From positions 1 to 33,697 of the forward strand of contig JADLEG010000078.1 of assembly GCA_020846275.1 (NCBI GenBank): 33,697 bases of DNA, given 5' to 3'. The stretch is from Alphaproteobacteria bacterium (GTDB lineage Bacteria; Pseudomonadota; Alphaproteobacteria; JAEULC01). The notes below the pieces were generated by a model. That model made no database searches. It saw only the letters and a list, made by a program, of their open reading frames with translations, and was not told the DNA's origin. This document shows positions 1 through 8,006 of this stretch, in pieces. A program made the position numbers and the translations under genes. Each line of letters begins with the position of its first letter. Within the stretch, counting starts at the first letter, position 1.

Positions 1-686
1 ACGTGATGTCGATCCAGGCGCCGTTCGCGCAGCCCACGCAGGACCGCATCAAGTCGGTGCTGCCGACCAAGGGCTCGGAGATGGTGGGCGCGCTGATCTA
101 CGACAAGGACAAGACCACCTACCGCTCGGAGGTCGACCTGGCGCTGAAGACCAGGCCCGACCTGATCTACATCAACGGCTACGCGCCCGACGTGACGGTC
201 ATCCTGCGCGATCTGTACCGCGCCGGCTTCACCGGCCCGCGCTTCGCCCAGTCCTATGCCGTCACCGCCAAGGTGCTGGAATCCCTGCAGCCCGAGGTGT
301 CGGAGGGCGTGATCACCGTGCAGCCCTCGGCCGACATCGAATCGCCCGCATTCGCGCTGGCGGCCAAGCGCCTGGGCATCGCCGAGCCCGACAGCTACGA
401 GACCCAGGCGACCGACTGGGCGAGCCTGGTGTCGCTCGGCATCGCCAAGGCCAGGGAGGCGACCGGCACGGGCCTGCGGGACAACGTGCGCAAGATCAGC
501 CAGGGCGCGGGGACCAAGGTCTACAGCGCCGTCGAAGGGCTGAAGCTGATGGGCGAAGGCAAGGAGATCAACTACGAGGGCTCCAGCGGTCCCTGCGACT
601 TCACCGACATCGGCGACATCATCGACTGCAAGTTCCGCTACATGAAGGTGACGGGCGGCAAGCCCGTGTTCCTGAAAATCGCCTGA
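1..686 (+). CDS. ABC transporter substrate-binding protein, Liv type (C-terminal part, 5' end outside window)
   Basis: The reading frame is open from the first complete codon at base 3, so the gene begins upstream of the window and only about the last 227 residues are seen. The residues match the C-terminal lobe of type I periplasmic binding proteins of the LivJ/LivK family: alternating strand-helix segments such as PDLIYINGYAPDVTVILRD, then a closing segment with FTDIGDIIDCKFRYMKVTGG. Such proteins bind a small solute (amino acid, amide or aromatic acid) in the periplasm and hand it to a LivH/LivM permease pair. The stop codon overlaps the next gene's start (TGATG), so it is translationally linked to the permease at 686. 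The signal peptide cannot be checked, and the substrate cannot be read from the sequence. Confidence 0.88.
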   Translation, partial: VMSIQAPFAQPTQDRIKSVLPTKGSEMVGALIYDKDKTTYRSEVDLALKTRPDLIYINGYAPDVTVILRDLYRAGFTGPRFAQSYAVTAKVLESLQPEVSEGVITVQPSADIESPAFALAAKRLGIAEPDSYETQATDWASLVSLGIAKAREATGTGLRDNVRKISQGAGTKVYSAVEGLKLMGEGKEINYEGSSGPCDFTDIGDIIDCKFRYMKVTGGKPVFLKIA

Positions 687-1561
687 TGCCGCCATTCCTG
701 GCGGAGATCGCGCAACTCGTCGTCAACGGCGTGATGGCCGGCACCATCCTGGCGGTGCCGGCCATCGGGCTGACGGCGATCTACGCCGTGCTGCGCTTCC
801 CCAATTTCGCGCTGGCCTCGCATGCCACGATCGGGGCCTTCGCCGGTTACGTCGCCAACGTGAAGCTGGGCCTGCCGGTCCTGCCCTCGGTCCTCTGCGC
901 CTTCCTGGCGGCGGGGCTTGTGGGCGTGGTTTCGGACGAGTTCGTGCTGAAGCCGTTCCGCGCCGCGGGATTCATCACCACGGCGATCGCGTCGATCGCG
1001 CTGACGATCGGGCTCGAGAACCTGGTCCGCTTCGCCTTCGGCAACGAACTGCGCGGCTACGACCTGCCGATCATGCGCGACTGGCGCTTCGGCGATATCC
1101 GCGTCGGGCCGCAGCAATTGCAGAACCTTGCCATCGCCGTGGTGGCGATGGTGCTGCTGTTCGCGTTCCTCGCCTTCACCCGCACCGGCAAGGCCATGCG
1201 CGCGGTCGCCGACAACCCGATGCTGGCCGCGATCAAGGGCATCAACGCCGACGCCGTGTCGCGCCTGGTCAACTTCGTCGGCATGGGCTTGGCGGGGCTG
1301 GGCGGCATGCTGATCGGGCTCGACACCACGATCGATCCGCTGACCGGCTTCCGCGCGATCCTCAGCATCTTCGCCGCCGCCGTCGTGGGCGGGCTCGGCA
1401 GCATTCCCGGCGCCGTGGTGGGTGCGCTCACCGTCGGCGTGGGCGAGGAATTGTGCCTCTTGTTCCTGTCGCCCGACTACCGCAGCGCGGTCGGCTTCAT
1501 GGCGATCCTGCTGGTGCTGACCCTGCGCCCGCGCGGCATCCTGGGCGCAAGGGCGTACTGA
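686..1561 (+). CDS. livH: Branched-chain amino acid-type ABC transporter permease (LivH family)
   Basis: This 291-residue, very hydrophobic protein has about eight membrane helices and the usual LivH length. It carries the cytoplasmic coupling loop typical of the family (GKAMRAVADNPMLAAIKGIN), which contacts the ATPase, and the C-terminal pattern AAVVGGLGSIPGAVVGALTVG. It would form half of the inner-membrane channel together with LivM from 1565. The start is the ATG overlapping the previous stop, and the LivM gene follows after 3 bases, so the three genes form one operon. The sequence is clearly diverged from the second LivH copy at 4273, so the two systems probably take different substrates (inference). 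Confidence 0.93.
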   Translation: MPPFLAEIAQLVVNGVMAGTILAVPAIGLTAIYAVLRFPNFALASHATIGAFAGYVANVKLGLPVLPSVLCAFLAAGLVGVVSDEFVLKPFRAAGFITTAIASIALTIGLENLVRFAFGNELRGYDLPIMRDWRFGDIRVGPQQLQNLAIAVVAMVLLFAFLAFTRTGKAMRAVADNPMLAAIKGINADAVSRLVNFVGMGLAGLGGMLIGLDTTIDPLTGFRAILSIFAAAVVGGLGSIPGAVVGALTVGVGEELCLLFLSPDYRSAVGFMAILLVLTLRPRGILGARAY

Positions 1562-1564
1562 TTC

Positions 1565-2479
1565 ATGGAAAACTACCTCATCGCCATGGCAGTAACCGGC
1601 TGCATCTATGCGCTGATGGCGCTCGGCCTCAACGTGATCTGGGGCTTCGCCGGCATGGTGAACCTGGGCCTGATCGGCTTTTTCGCCGTGGGAGCCTATG
1701 CCACGGCGCTGGCGACCTTGAAGTTCGGCTTGCCGATGGTGGCGGGGATGGCGACCGGCGCGGCGCTGGCGGCCGCGGCGGGGGCCGGCGTGGCGATGAT
1801 CACCGCGCGGCTGCGCGGCGACTACCTGGCGATCGTGACCTTGGGCTTGGCGGAGACGATCCGGATCGTCTCCGCCAACACGATCTGGCTGACCAACGGC
1901 ACGGACGGCATCTCCGGCATCGCCGGACCGATGCGCGGCCGCTTGAGCCCGACCGAGTTCAACCTGCTCTACCTCGGCATCGTCGCCGCGATCGTCGTGG
2001 TTGCCTATGTGCTGGCCGAGCGGCTGCGCGCGGCGCCGTTCGGGCGCGTGCTGCGCGCGATCCGCGACGACGAGCAGGTGGCCGCGGTCGCCGGCAAGCA
2101 CGTGATGGCCTTCAAGATCCGCGCCTTCGCCATCTCGGCCGGGGCGATCGGGCTCGCCGGCGCGCTCTACGCGCACTACACGTCCTATATCGCGCCCGAT
2201 TTGTTCGTGCCGCTGTTCACCCTCTACATCAAGCTGGCGCTGCTGGCCGGCGGGCTCGGCAACAACCGCGGCGCGGTGGTCGGCGCCTTCCTGATCGTGT
2301 TCTTCCTGGAATCGACCCGCTTCGTCATCCCGTGGATCCCCGGCGTCAGCGCGGTGCAGGGCGCGGCCCTGCGCGAGCTCCTAATCGCGGCGCTCTTGAT
2401 CGTTCTGCTGCGCTACAATCCGCAGGGCCTGGTGCCCGAACAGTTGCCGCGGCTGAAGCTGCCGGCGGCGGCGGGCTGA
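1565..2479 (+). CDS. livM: Branched-chain amino acid-type ABC transporter permease (LivM family)
   Basis: This 304-residue membrane protein has the LivM signature: a conserved block beginning RGDYLAIVTLGLAETIRIV, followed by LTNGTDGISGI. The ATPase-coupling loop is GRVLRAIRDDEQVAAVAGK. It partners LivH from 686. Unlike the second LivM in the window (5210) it carries no fused ATPase, and no intact ATPase gene follows: the next bases hold only a reversed LivG relic. The ATPases for this system must therefore lie upstream of the window, elsewhere, or be shared with the second Liv system. The tail LPRLKLPAAAG ends 4 bases before the relic. Confidence 0.93.
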   Translation: MENYLIAMAVTGCIYALMALGLNVIWGFAGMVNLGLIGFFAVGAYATALATLKFGLPMVAGMATGAALAAAAGAGVAMITARLRGDYLAIVTLGLAETIRIVSANTIWLTNGTDGISGIAGPMRGRLSPTEFNLLYLGIVAAIVVVAYVLAERLRAAPFGRVLRAIRDDEQVAAVAGKHVMAFKIRAFAISAGAIGLAGALYAHYTSYIAPDLFVPLFTLYIKLALLAGGLGNNRGAVVGAFLIVFFLESTRFVIPWIPGVSAVQGAALRELLIAALLIVLLRYNPQGLVPEQLPRLKLPAAAG

Positions 2480-2483
2480 ACGG

Positions 2484-2603
2484 TCAGAGCGACCGCTTAA
2501 GCAGCCGCCCCCGCTCCACTTGCATGCAGACGTTCTTGACGGCGACGAAGCCCTTGAACTCCTTCGTCGGACCCTCGGTAGCCAGGACGATGTCGCTTGC
2601 CAT
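2484..2603 (-). pseudogene. Relic of a LivG-type ABC ATPase (N-terminal 39 codons only)
   Basis: Reading from the ATG at 2603 on the minus strand gives MASDIVLATEGPTKEFKGF followed by VAVKNVCMQVERG. This matches the very start of LivG ATPases, the segment just before the Walker A strand. The match stops there. The next residues (RLLKRSL) are unrelated, a stop follows at 2484, and Walker A, the signature motif and Walker B are all absent. A Shine-Dalgarno-like GGGGAGAC still precedes the ATG. The open frame continues upstream to 2735, but that part looks random. The relic lies tail-to-tail with livM. It is best explained as the scar of an inversion or deletion that removed most of a livG gene. 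Production of a functional protein is very unlikely. Confidence 0.72.
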
Positions 2604-2664
2604 GTCTCCCCGTTTGCCCGGGCGGCGAGGCGCCGAATATGCCCATTTTTTGAGCCGCTTAAGC
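2493..2664. repeat. 10-bp direct repeat pair around the livG relic
   Basis: CCGCTTAAGC occurs at 2493-2502 and again at 2655-2664. The core GCTTAAGC is itself palindromic. The first copy lies inside the last codons of the relic and the second lies upstream of its start, so the pair brackets almost the whole relic. This could mark rearrangement end points, but repeats this short can also arise by chance. Confidence 0.35.
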
Positions 2665-2885
2665 GCTCTGTTGGCGGCCGGGCGCGCAGCCCGGATCGCG
2701 CGTGCGTCCTGCGTGAGGGACCGTGCCGGCGTCAACGCTGGAACGTCATGACTCGGCCGACGTGCGTACGGTCACGGAAATACGTCAGGGGAGCGCGTGC
2801 ATCCGGGACAAAGCTACCGTATAGTTACGATGAAGCTCGGTTTTCGCTCGTGGACCGAGAAGAAGGCCCCGCGATCCATGGCAGG

Positions 2886-2901
2886 TGGTCGCGTTCTTGC
2901 A
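2886..2901 (+). promoter_or_regulatory. Possible sigma-54 (-24/-12) promoter for the second Liv operon
   Basis: TGG at 2886-2888 and TTGCA at 2897-2901 have the exact spacing of a sigma-54 promoter (invariant GG and GC elements 10 bases apart). Transcription would start about 50 bases before the binding-protein ATG at 2966. The bases between the two elements do not follow the consensus, so the match is partial. The rest of 2604-2965 shows no gene and no convincing sigma-70 promoter. If the site is real, it would link this importer to nitrogen control through an NtrC-like activator. Confidence 0.3.
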
Positions 2902-2965
2902 CTGTCCGAAATCGTGGTCGTCGCGGGGGTAAACGCGAGCTGACAGCGAAAGGGGAGAGCACACG

Positions 2966-4234
2966 ATGCGACAGGCTAGCTTCATACGTTGCAGCCTTCA
3001 GGTTGCAGCCATCCTGGCGTTTGCTGCCGTCGCCGGTCTTGCCGGCGGCAGCGTCGTCCAGGCTCAACAAAAGTCGGTCAAGGTCGGGATTACCCTGCCG
3101 TTGACCGGCGCCGACGCCGAGGACGCGCTGCACATCAAGAACGGCGCGGTGATGGCGATCGACGAGGCCAACGCCAAAGGCGGCGTGGGCGGCTACAAGC
3201 TCGATGTCGTCGTCTATGACAGCGGCACGGCCACCGCCGGCCAGTACGACCCGGCGCAGGCCGCCACCAACACCAAGAAGCTCGCCGCCGATCCGGCGGT
3301 GGTCGGAAATATCGGCCCGCAGATGAGCGGCGAGGGCAAGGCGATGACGCCGATCCTGAGCGAGGCGAACCTCGCCACGATCACGCCCAGCTCGACCAAT
3401 CCCGACATCACCAATCCCTACATGGCCGCGCAGTTCAAGCCCAAGGGCAAGGCGATCTACTTCCGCACCGTGACGACCGACGCCTTCCAGGGCCCGAACA
3501 TGGCCAATTTCGTCAAGGACAAGCTGAAGGTCACGTCGGTCTACGTGCTCGACGACTCCGGCGCCTATGGCGTGGGCATCGCCGACAGCTTCCAGCGCCA
3601 GGCCGAGAAGATCGGCATCAAGGTGTTGGGCCGCGACCAGCTCAACCCGAAAGAGGCGGACTACACGACCATCCTGACCAAGGTGAAGGCCGCCAAGCCG
3701 GACCTGCTCTATTACGGCGGCGTCGGCCAGGCCGGCGTGAAGCTGGCCAAGCAGGCCTACGACATCATCCCCAACATGCTGAAGGCCGGCGGCGATGGCA
3801 TCCAGGGCACGTCCTTCCTCAAGGGGGTGGGCTTCCCGGCGGTCGAGGGGTGGTATTCGACCAACGCCTCGCCGCACGTCACGCAGACGCCCGAGGCGGC
3901 GGACTGGGTCAAGCGCTACAAGGCGAAGTTCGGCGCGAATGCCGCCTATGACGACTACACGATCACGTCGTACAACGCCGCGCTGGTGCTGATCGACGCG
4001 ATCAAGCGCACGGCCGAGGCCGGCAAGCCGGTCGACCGCCACAACGTGCGCGACGCCATCCAGGCGACCAAGATGAAGACGCTGCAGGGCGACATCTCGT
4101 TCGACGAGAACGGCGACATGATCGACAAGGTGGTCAGCGTCTTCCAGTACAAGCTGGACAAGAGCAAGCCGACCGATGACCTGGACGCCCAAAACCGGTA
4201 CATCGGCGTGGCGCCGGCCACGCCCAGCAGCTGA
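2966..4234 (+). CDS. livK: Branched-chain amino acid-type ABC transporter substrate-binding protein
   Basis: This 422-residue protein begins with a Sec signal peptide (MRQASFIRC, then a hydrophobic stretch ending near VVQAQQ; likely cleavage after AQA or VQA). The mature part opens with KVGITLPLTGADAEDALHIK and runs through VGNIGPQMSGEGKAMTPIL and TPSSTNPDIT, the ligand-binding pattern of LivJ/LivK-type type I periplasmic proteins. Serine and threonine residues here normally hold the ligand's carboxylate. An AAGGGGAG ribosome-binding site lies about 9 bases before the ATG. It heads an operon with the permeases and ATPases at 4273-7955, from which it is separated by only 38 bases. The substrate (leucine/valine, an amide or an aromatic acid) cannot be told. 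Confidence 0.93.
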   Translation: MRQASFIRCSLQVAAILAFAAVAGLAGGSVVQAQQKSVKVGITLPLTGADAEDALHIKNGAVMAIDEANAKGGVGGYKLDVVVYDSGTATAGQYDPAQAATNTKKLAADPAVVGNIGPQMSGEGKAMTPILSEANLATITPSSTNPDITNPYMAAQFKPKGKAIYFRTVTTDAFQGPNMANFVKDKLKVTSVYVLDDSGAYGVGIADSFQRQAEKIGIKVLGRDQLNPKEADYTTILTKVKAAKPDLLYYGGVGQAGVKLAKQAYDIIPNMLKAGGDGIQGTSFLKGVGFPAVEGWYSTNASPHVTQTPEAADWVKRYKAKFGANAAYDDYTITSYNAALVLIDAIKRTAEAGKPVDRHNVRDAIQATKMKTLQGDISFDENGDMIDKVVSVFQYKLDKSKPTDDLDAQNRYIGVAPATPSS

Positions 4235-4272
4235 GTCGATAGTGCCGTCCATCGTTAGGAGGTCCTGAGGCC

Positions 4273-5202
4273 ATGAGCTTTCAGGACCTTCTTCTCCAGC
4301 AGATCATCAATGGAGTGAGCCTGGGCGCGATGTATGCCTTACTCGCGCTCGGGTTCACGATGGTCTATGGAATCATCGAGCTGATCAATTTCGCGCATTT
4401 CAACGTGTTCATGGTCGGCTCTTTCGTCGCGATGTGGATCATGGGTGCGATGGGCATCGTGGGCCAGAGCGAGGTGCTCTACGGCCTGCCGCTTGTGGGC
4501 GTGCTTCTGGTGACCCTGATCGCGACCATGCTGATCACCGGCCTCTTGGGCGTCTTGATCGAGCGCGTGGCGCTCAGGCCGCTGCGCGGCGTGGCCGGCA
4601 CGGCGCCGATGATCACCACCATCGGCCTGTCCTACATCCTGTTCAACGTCATCCTGCTGGCGGTTGGCGCGGATTCGAAGAACTATACCAACCCGCTGCC
4701 CCGCACCCATTGGGAGATCGGCGAGGCGGTGCTTCGGCTGCGCGAGCTGCTGCTGTGGGGCATCTCGATCGGCCTGATGGTGGTGCTGCACTACTTCGTG
4801 CGCGGAACCAAGATGGGCAAGGCGATGCAAGCAACCGCCCAGGACCCCGAGGCGGCGCGCATGATGGGGGTCGACGTGGACCGGGTCGTGGCCATGGCCT
4901 TCTTCCTGGGTTCCGCGCTGGCCGGCGCGGCGGGGATGATCTTCGGCCTCTACTACAACTTCACCAGCTTCATCATCGGCTACACGGCGGGATTGCGCGC
5001 CTTCACCGCGGCGGTGCTCGGGGGGATCGGCAACATTCCCGGCGCCATGCTGGGCGGCATCCTGATCGGGCTGATCGAATCGCTGGGCGGGCATTTTATC
5101 GCCGTGCGCTGGACCGACGTGATCATCTTCTCGATCCTGGTGCTGGTGCTGGTGTTCCGCCCGACCGGCCTTCTGGGGCGCGCCGCGCCCACCAAGTCGT
5201 GA
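4273..5202 (+). CDS. livH: Branched-chain amino acid-type ABC transporter permease (LivH family)
   Basis: A LivH-type permease of 309 residues with about eight membrane helices. It shows the family's N-terminal pattern (INGVSLGAMYALLALGFTMV, then IELINFAHF) and the coupling loop GKAMQATAQDPEAARMMGVD. The C-terminal AAVLGGIGNIPGAMLGGILI matches the equivalent stretch of the first LivH at 686. A strong ribosome-binding site, TAGGAGGT at 4256-4263, stands 9 bases before the ATG, the best in the operon. It would form the channel with the LivM half of the fusion protein encoded from 5210. Confidence 0.95.
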   Translation: MSFQDLLLQQIINGVSLGAMYALLALGFTMVYGIIELINFAHFNVFMVGSFVAMWIMGAMGIVGQSEVLYGLPLVGVLLVTLIATMLITGLLGVLIERVALRPLRGVAGTAPMITTIGLSYILFNVILLAVGADSKNYTNPLPRTHWEIGEAVLRLRELLLWGISIGLMVVLHYFVRGTKMGKAMQATAQDPEAARMMGVDVDRVVAMAFFLGSALAGAAGMIFGLYYNFTSFIIGYTAGLRAFTAAVLGGIGNIPGAMLGGILIGLIESLGGHFIAVRWTDVIIFSILVLVLVFRPTGLLGRAAPTKS

Positions 5203-5209
5203 CGCGGCC

Positions 5210-7240
5210 ATGAGCACCCCATCGATCGCGCGACCGGCGGGCCTGATTGCGGGCCTGAAGGAGCGTGCGCGCAGCGAGTGGGGCCGCCGCGTCGGCCTTC
5301 TCCTGCTGTTTCTGGCGGCGCTGGCGTTTCCGCTGATCGACCGCAACGAGGGCGATATCGACGCGGTGGCCAATGCGCTCGCCTTCGCCATCCTGGCCCT
5401 GGGGCTGAACATCGTCGTGGGCTTCGCCGGCCTGCTCGACCTCGGCTACGCGGCCTTCTTCGCGATCGGCGCCTACACCTACGGCATCTTCTCCTCCTAC
5501 CAGGTGCAGCCGGAATGGAGCAGCTTCTGGGTGCCGTTCGAGTACCTGGGGCTGGTCGCGCACAACACGGCCAACGGCCGCGACCTGGTGCATTTCACGG
5601 TGTCGTTCTGGCTGATGCTGCCGGTCTCGGCCCTGGTCGCGGCTTTCTTCGGCGTGCTGTTCGGCGCGCCGACACTGCGGCTCAAGGGCGACTACCTGGC
5701 GATCGTGACCCTGGGATTCGGCGAGATCGTGCCGATCGTCGCGCGCAACACGCCCTATCTGACGAACGGCGCGCAGGGATTGAACGGTGTCCAATCGCCG
5801 ACCCTGTTCGGCTACACCTTCGGCGTGGCGTCCGCGCCCTACTACTATCTGGGCCTTCTGCTGCTGGTGATGCTGATCCTGATCTCCACGCGCCTCAAGG
5901 ATTCGCGCGTGGGGCGCGCATGGCTGGCGATCCGGGAGGACGAGATCGCGGCCGAGGCGATGGGCGTCGACCGCACGCGCCTGAAGCTGCTGGCCTTCGG
6001 CATCGGCGCCGCCTTCGGCGGCATGACCGGCACCTTCTATGTCGCCAAGCTGCAGACCGCCACGCCCGAGATGTTCGGCTTCCCGGTCTCGGTCATGCTG
6101 CTGGTGATGATCGTGCTGGGCGGCACGGGCAGCGTGGCGGGCGTGGTGGTCGGCACCTTGATCCTGCAACTGCTGCAGTCGTGGTTTCTGCAGGACCTGA
6201 CGCAGTGGACCCACGCGCTGGGGCGCATGACCGGCATCGGCGTGCTCGAGCGGGTCGACTTGGTGCAGTCGATCGAGCTGATCTTCGGCATCATCCTGGT
6301 GGTGATGATGCTCTACCGCCGCCAGGGCCTGATCCCCGAGCGGCAGTCGGTCAAGGCCCTGTCGCTCGACCAGCAGGCGGCCACGCCCTCGCGCGGCGGC
6401 ATCAAGGTCGAGCTGGGGCCGATCCACCGCAAGACGGTCGATCGCAACCGCCCGCTGCTCGAGGTGCGCGGCCTGTCGCGGTCGTTCGGCGGCATCCAGG
6501 CGGTCAAGAACCTGGACCTAACCGTGATGCCGGGCAGCATCGTCGCGGTGATCGGCCCGAACGGATCCGGCAAGACCACGTTCTTCAACCTGATCACCGG
6601 GCTGATGCCGCCGAGCGGCGGTAAGGTGACGTTCGCGGGCGAGGACATCACCGGGCTGGGGCCGCACCAGATCGTCGAACGCGGGATCGCCCGCACGTTC
6701 CAGAACCTGCGGCTGTTCGCCAACATGACGGTGATGGAGAACGCGCTCGTGGGCGCGCACACGCGCACCACGACGGGGCCGATGGGGGCGGTGCTGCGCC
6801 CGCCGGGCGTCAAGCGCGAGGAGCTGGCGGCGCGGGCGCGGGTGCTCGAGGTGCTCGGCATCTTCGGCAACCGGCTGATGCCCCGCATCGAGCACCTGGC
6901 GCGCACCCTGTCCTATGCCAACCGGCGCCGGCTGGAGATCTCGCGGGCGCTGGTGTCCGAGCCGCAGCTTCTGCTGCTGGACGAGCCCACGGCCGGCATG
7001 AACCCGACCGAGACGCTCGAATTGACCGACCAGATCCGCGGCCTGCGCGAGCGCGGCGTGACGATCCTGCTGATCGAGCACAAGCTCAACGTGGTCAACG
7101 AGATCGCCGACGAGGTGATCGTGCTCGACCACGGCGAGAAGATCGCCGAGGGCAGCCCGGCGGAAGTCCAACGGAACGAGGAAGTCCTGCGTGCATATCT
7201 CGGACGCACAGCAACAGCCGGAGCGCCGGCCGCTTCTTGA
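5210..7240 (+). CDS. livM: LivM-LivG fusion: ABC permease joined to its ATPase
   Basis: This 676-residue protein is a natural fusion. Residues about 25-385 form a LivM permease (KGDYLAIVTLGFGEIVPIV, LTNGAQGLNGV, coupling loop GRAWLAIREDEIAAEAMG). Residues about 420-665 form a LivG-type ATPase with Walker A GPNGSGKTT from G449, a Q-loop (ARTFQNLRLF), Walker B LLLLDEP with D591/E592, and a switch histidine in LLIEHKLN. The ABC signature motif reads LSYAN rather than the usual LSYGQ or LSGGQ. The linker (about 385-420) is polar. The frame runs unbroken through both halves, so this is not a sequencing join. The gene overlaps livF by 50 bases. LivM-LivG fusions are known in proteobacteria. Confidence 0.94.
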   Translation: MSTPSIARPAGLIAGLKERARSEWGRRVGLLLLFLAALAFPLIDRNEGDIDAVANALAFAILALGLNIVVGFAGLLDLGYAAFFAIGAYTYGIFSSYQVQPEWSSFWVPFEYLGLVAHNTANGRDLVHFTVSFWLMLPVSALVAAFFGVLFGAPTLRLKGDYLAIVTLGFGEIVPIVARNTPYLTNGAQGLNGVQSPTLFGYTFGVASAPYYYLGLLLLVMLILISTRLKDSRVGRAWLAIREDEIAAEAMGVDRTRLKLLAFGIGAAFGGMTGTFYVAKLQTATPEMFGFPVSVMLLVMIVLGGTGSVAGVVVGTLILQLLQSWFLQDLTQWTHALGRMTGIGVLERVDLVQSIELIFGIILVVMMLYRRQGLIPERQSVKALSLDQQAATPSRGGIKVELGPIHRKTVDRNRPLLEVRGLSRSFGGIQAVKNLDLTVMPGSIVAVIGPNGSGKTTFFNLITGLMPPSGGKVTFAGEDITGLGPHQIVERGIARTFQNLRLFANMTVMENALVGAHTRTTTGPMGAVLRPPGVKREELAARARVLEVLGIFGNRLMPRIEHLARTLSYANRRRLEISRALVSEPQLLLLDEPTAGMNPTETLELTDQIRGLRERGVTILLIEHKLNVVNEIADEVIVLDHGEKIAEGSPAEVQRNEEVLRAYLGRTATAGAPAAS

Positions 7241-7955
7241 GTTCAGCGACGTCGACACGTACTACGGCGAGATGCACGTCCTCAAGGGCGTCAACTACCG
7301 GGTCGGCGAGGGCGAGATCGTGTGCCTGCTGGGCGGCAACGCCTCGGGCAAGTCGACCACGATGAAGACGATCCTGGGCATCGTCACGCCGCAGCGCGGC
7401 ACCGTGACCTATGCCGGCGAGACGATCAACACCCTGCCGACCGCCGATCGCGTGCGCAAGGGCATCGCGCCCGTGCCCGAGGCGCGTCGCCTGTTTCCGC
7501 GCATGAGCGTGCTGGAAAACCTGTACATGGGCGCCTTCACGCGCGAGGACAAGGCGGAGATCGAGTCCGACCTCGAGCGCGTGTTCGGCCTGTTCCCGCG
7601 GATCAAGGAGCGGCTCAAGCAATCCGCGGGCACGCTGTCGGGCGGCGAGCAGCAGATGGTGGCGATGGCGCGCGCGCTGATGGCGCGTCCGAAGCTCCTG
7701 TGCATGGACGAGCCGTCGATGGGCCTGTCGCCGCTGTTCGTCGAGCAGGTGTTCGATCTGATCCAGGCGATCAACCGCCAGGGCACCACGATCTTCATGG
7801 TCGAGCAGAACGCCAACATGGCGCTGTCGATCGCCAACTATGGCTACGTGCTGCAGACCGGCGAGGTGGTGCTGTCGGGCTCGGCCCAGAGCCTGCGCGA
7901 CAACGAGATGGTGCGCCAGGCGTACCTGGGCGAACTCAAGGTCGCAGCGCATTGA
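7191..7955 (+). CDS. livF: Branched-chain amino acid-type ABC transporter ATP-binding protein (LivF family)
   Basis: A 254-residue ATPase of normal LivF length. Walker A is GGNASGKS from G48, the signature is LSGGEQQ at 149-155, Walker B is LLCMDEPS with D173/E174, and the switch position is glutamine in VEQNANMAL, as usual for LivF. The start is GTG at 7191: the ATPase fold begins by about residue 16 and no ATG lies early enough (the first in-frame ATG is at residue 27). The gene therefore begins inside the end of the fusion gene, overlapping it by 50 bases in another frame. It would pair with the LivG half of the fusion protein to drive transport. It is the last gene of the operon. Confidence 0.95.
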   Translation: MHISDAQQQPERRPLLEFSDVDTYYGEMHVLKGVNYRVGEGEIVCLLGGNASGKSTTMKTILGIVTPQRGTVTYAGETINTLPTADRVRKGIAPVPEARRLFPRMSVLENLYMGAFTREDKAEIESDLERVFGLFPRIKERLKQSAGTLSGGEQQMVAMARALMARPKLLCMDEPSMGLSPLFVEQVFDLIQAINRQGTTIFMVEQNANMALSIANYGYVLQTGEVVLSGSAQSLRDNEMVRQAYLGELKVAAH

Positions 7956-7978
7956 GCGCCGCGACGCCTGGCGCCGAG

Positions 7979-8006
7979 AAAAAAGCCCCGCCACGAGGGC
8001 GGGGCT
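7979..8006 (-). terminator. Rho-independent terminator for minus-strand transcription
   Basis: AGCCCCGCC at 7984-7992 pairs perfectly with GGCGGGGCT at 7998-8006 around a 5-base loop. Read on the minus strand, the 9-bp GC-rich stem is followed at once by a run of six T (7984-7979). Read on the plus strand no T-run follows, so the element is oriented to stop transcripts coming from lysR at 8292. It may also act weakly at the end of livF, whose stop is 23 bases away. Confidence 0.82.

Noticed and set aside
638..2176. 512-residue reading frame on the minus strand, and similar long frames opposite other genes (for example 2825-4252, 5123-6427 and 17894-20116)
   Set aside because: They lie opposite clear Liv and cyclase genes, have low-complexity Arg/Gly/His/Gln-rich translations and match no family; they result from high GC at third codon positions.
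2604..2735. Upstream extension of the livG relic frame to 83 residues
   Set aside because: The extra 44 residues are basic and random-looking, and the real LivG start (with a ribosome-binding site) is at 2603.
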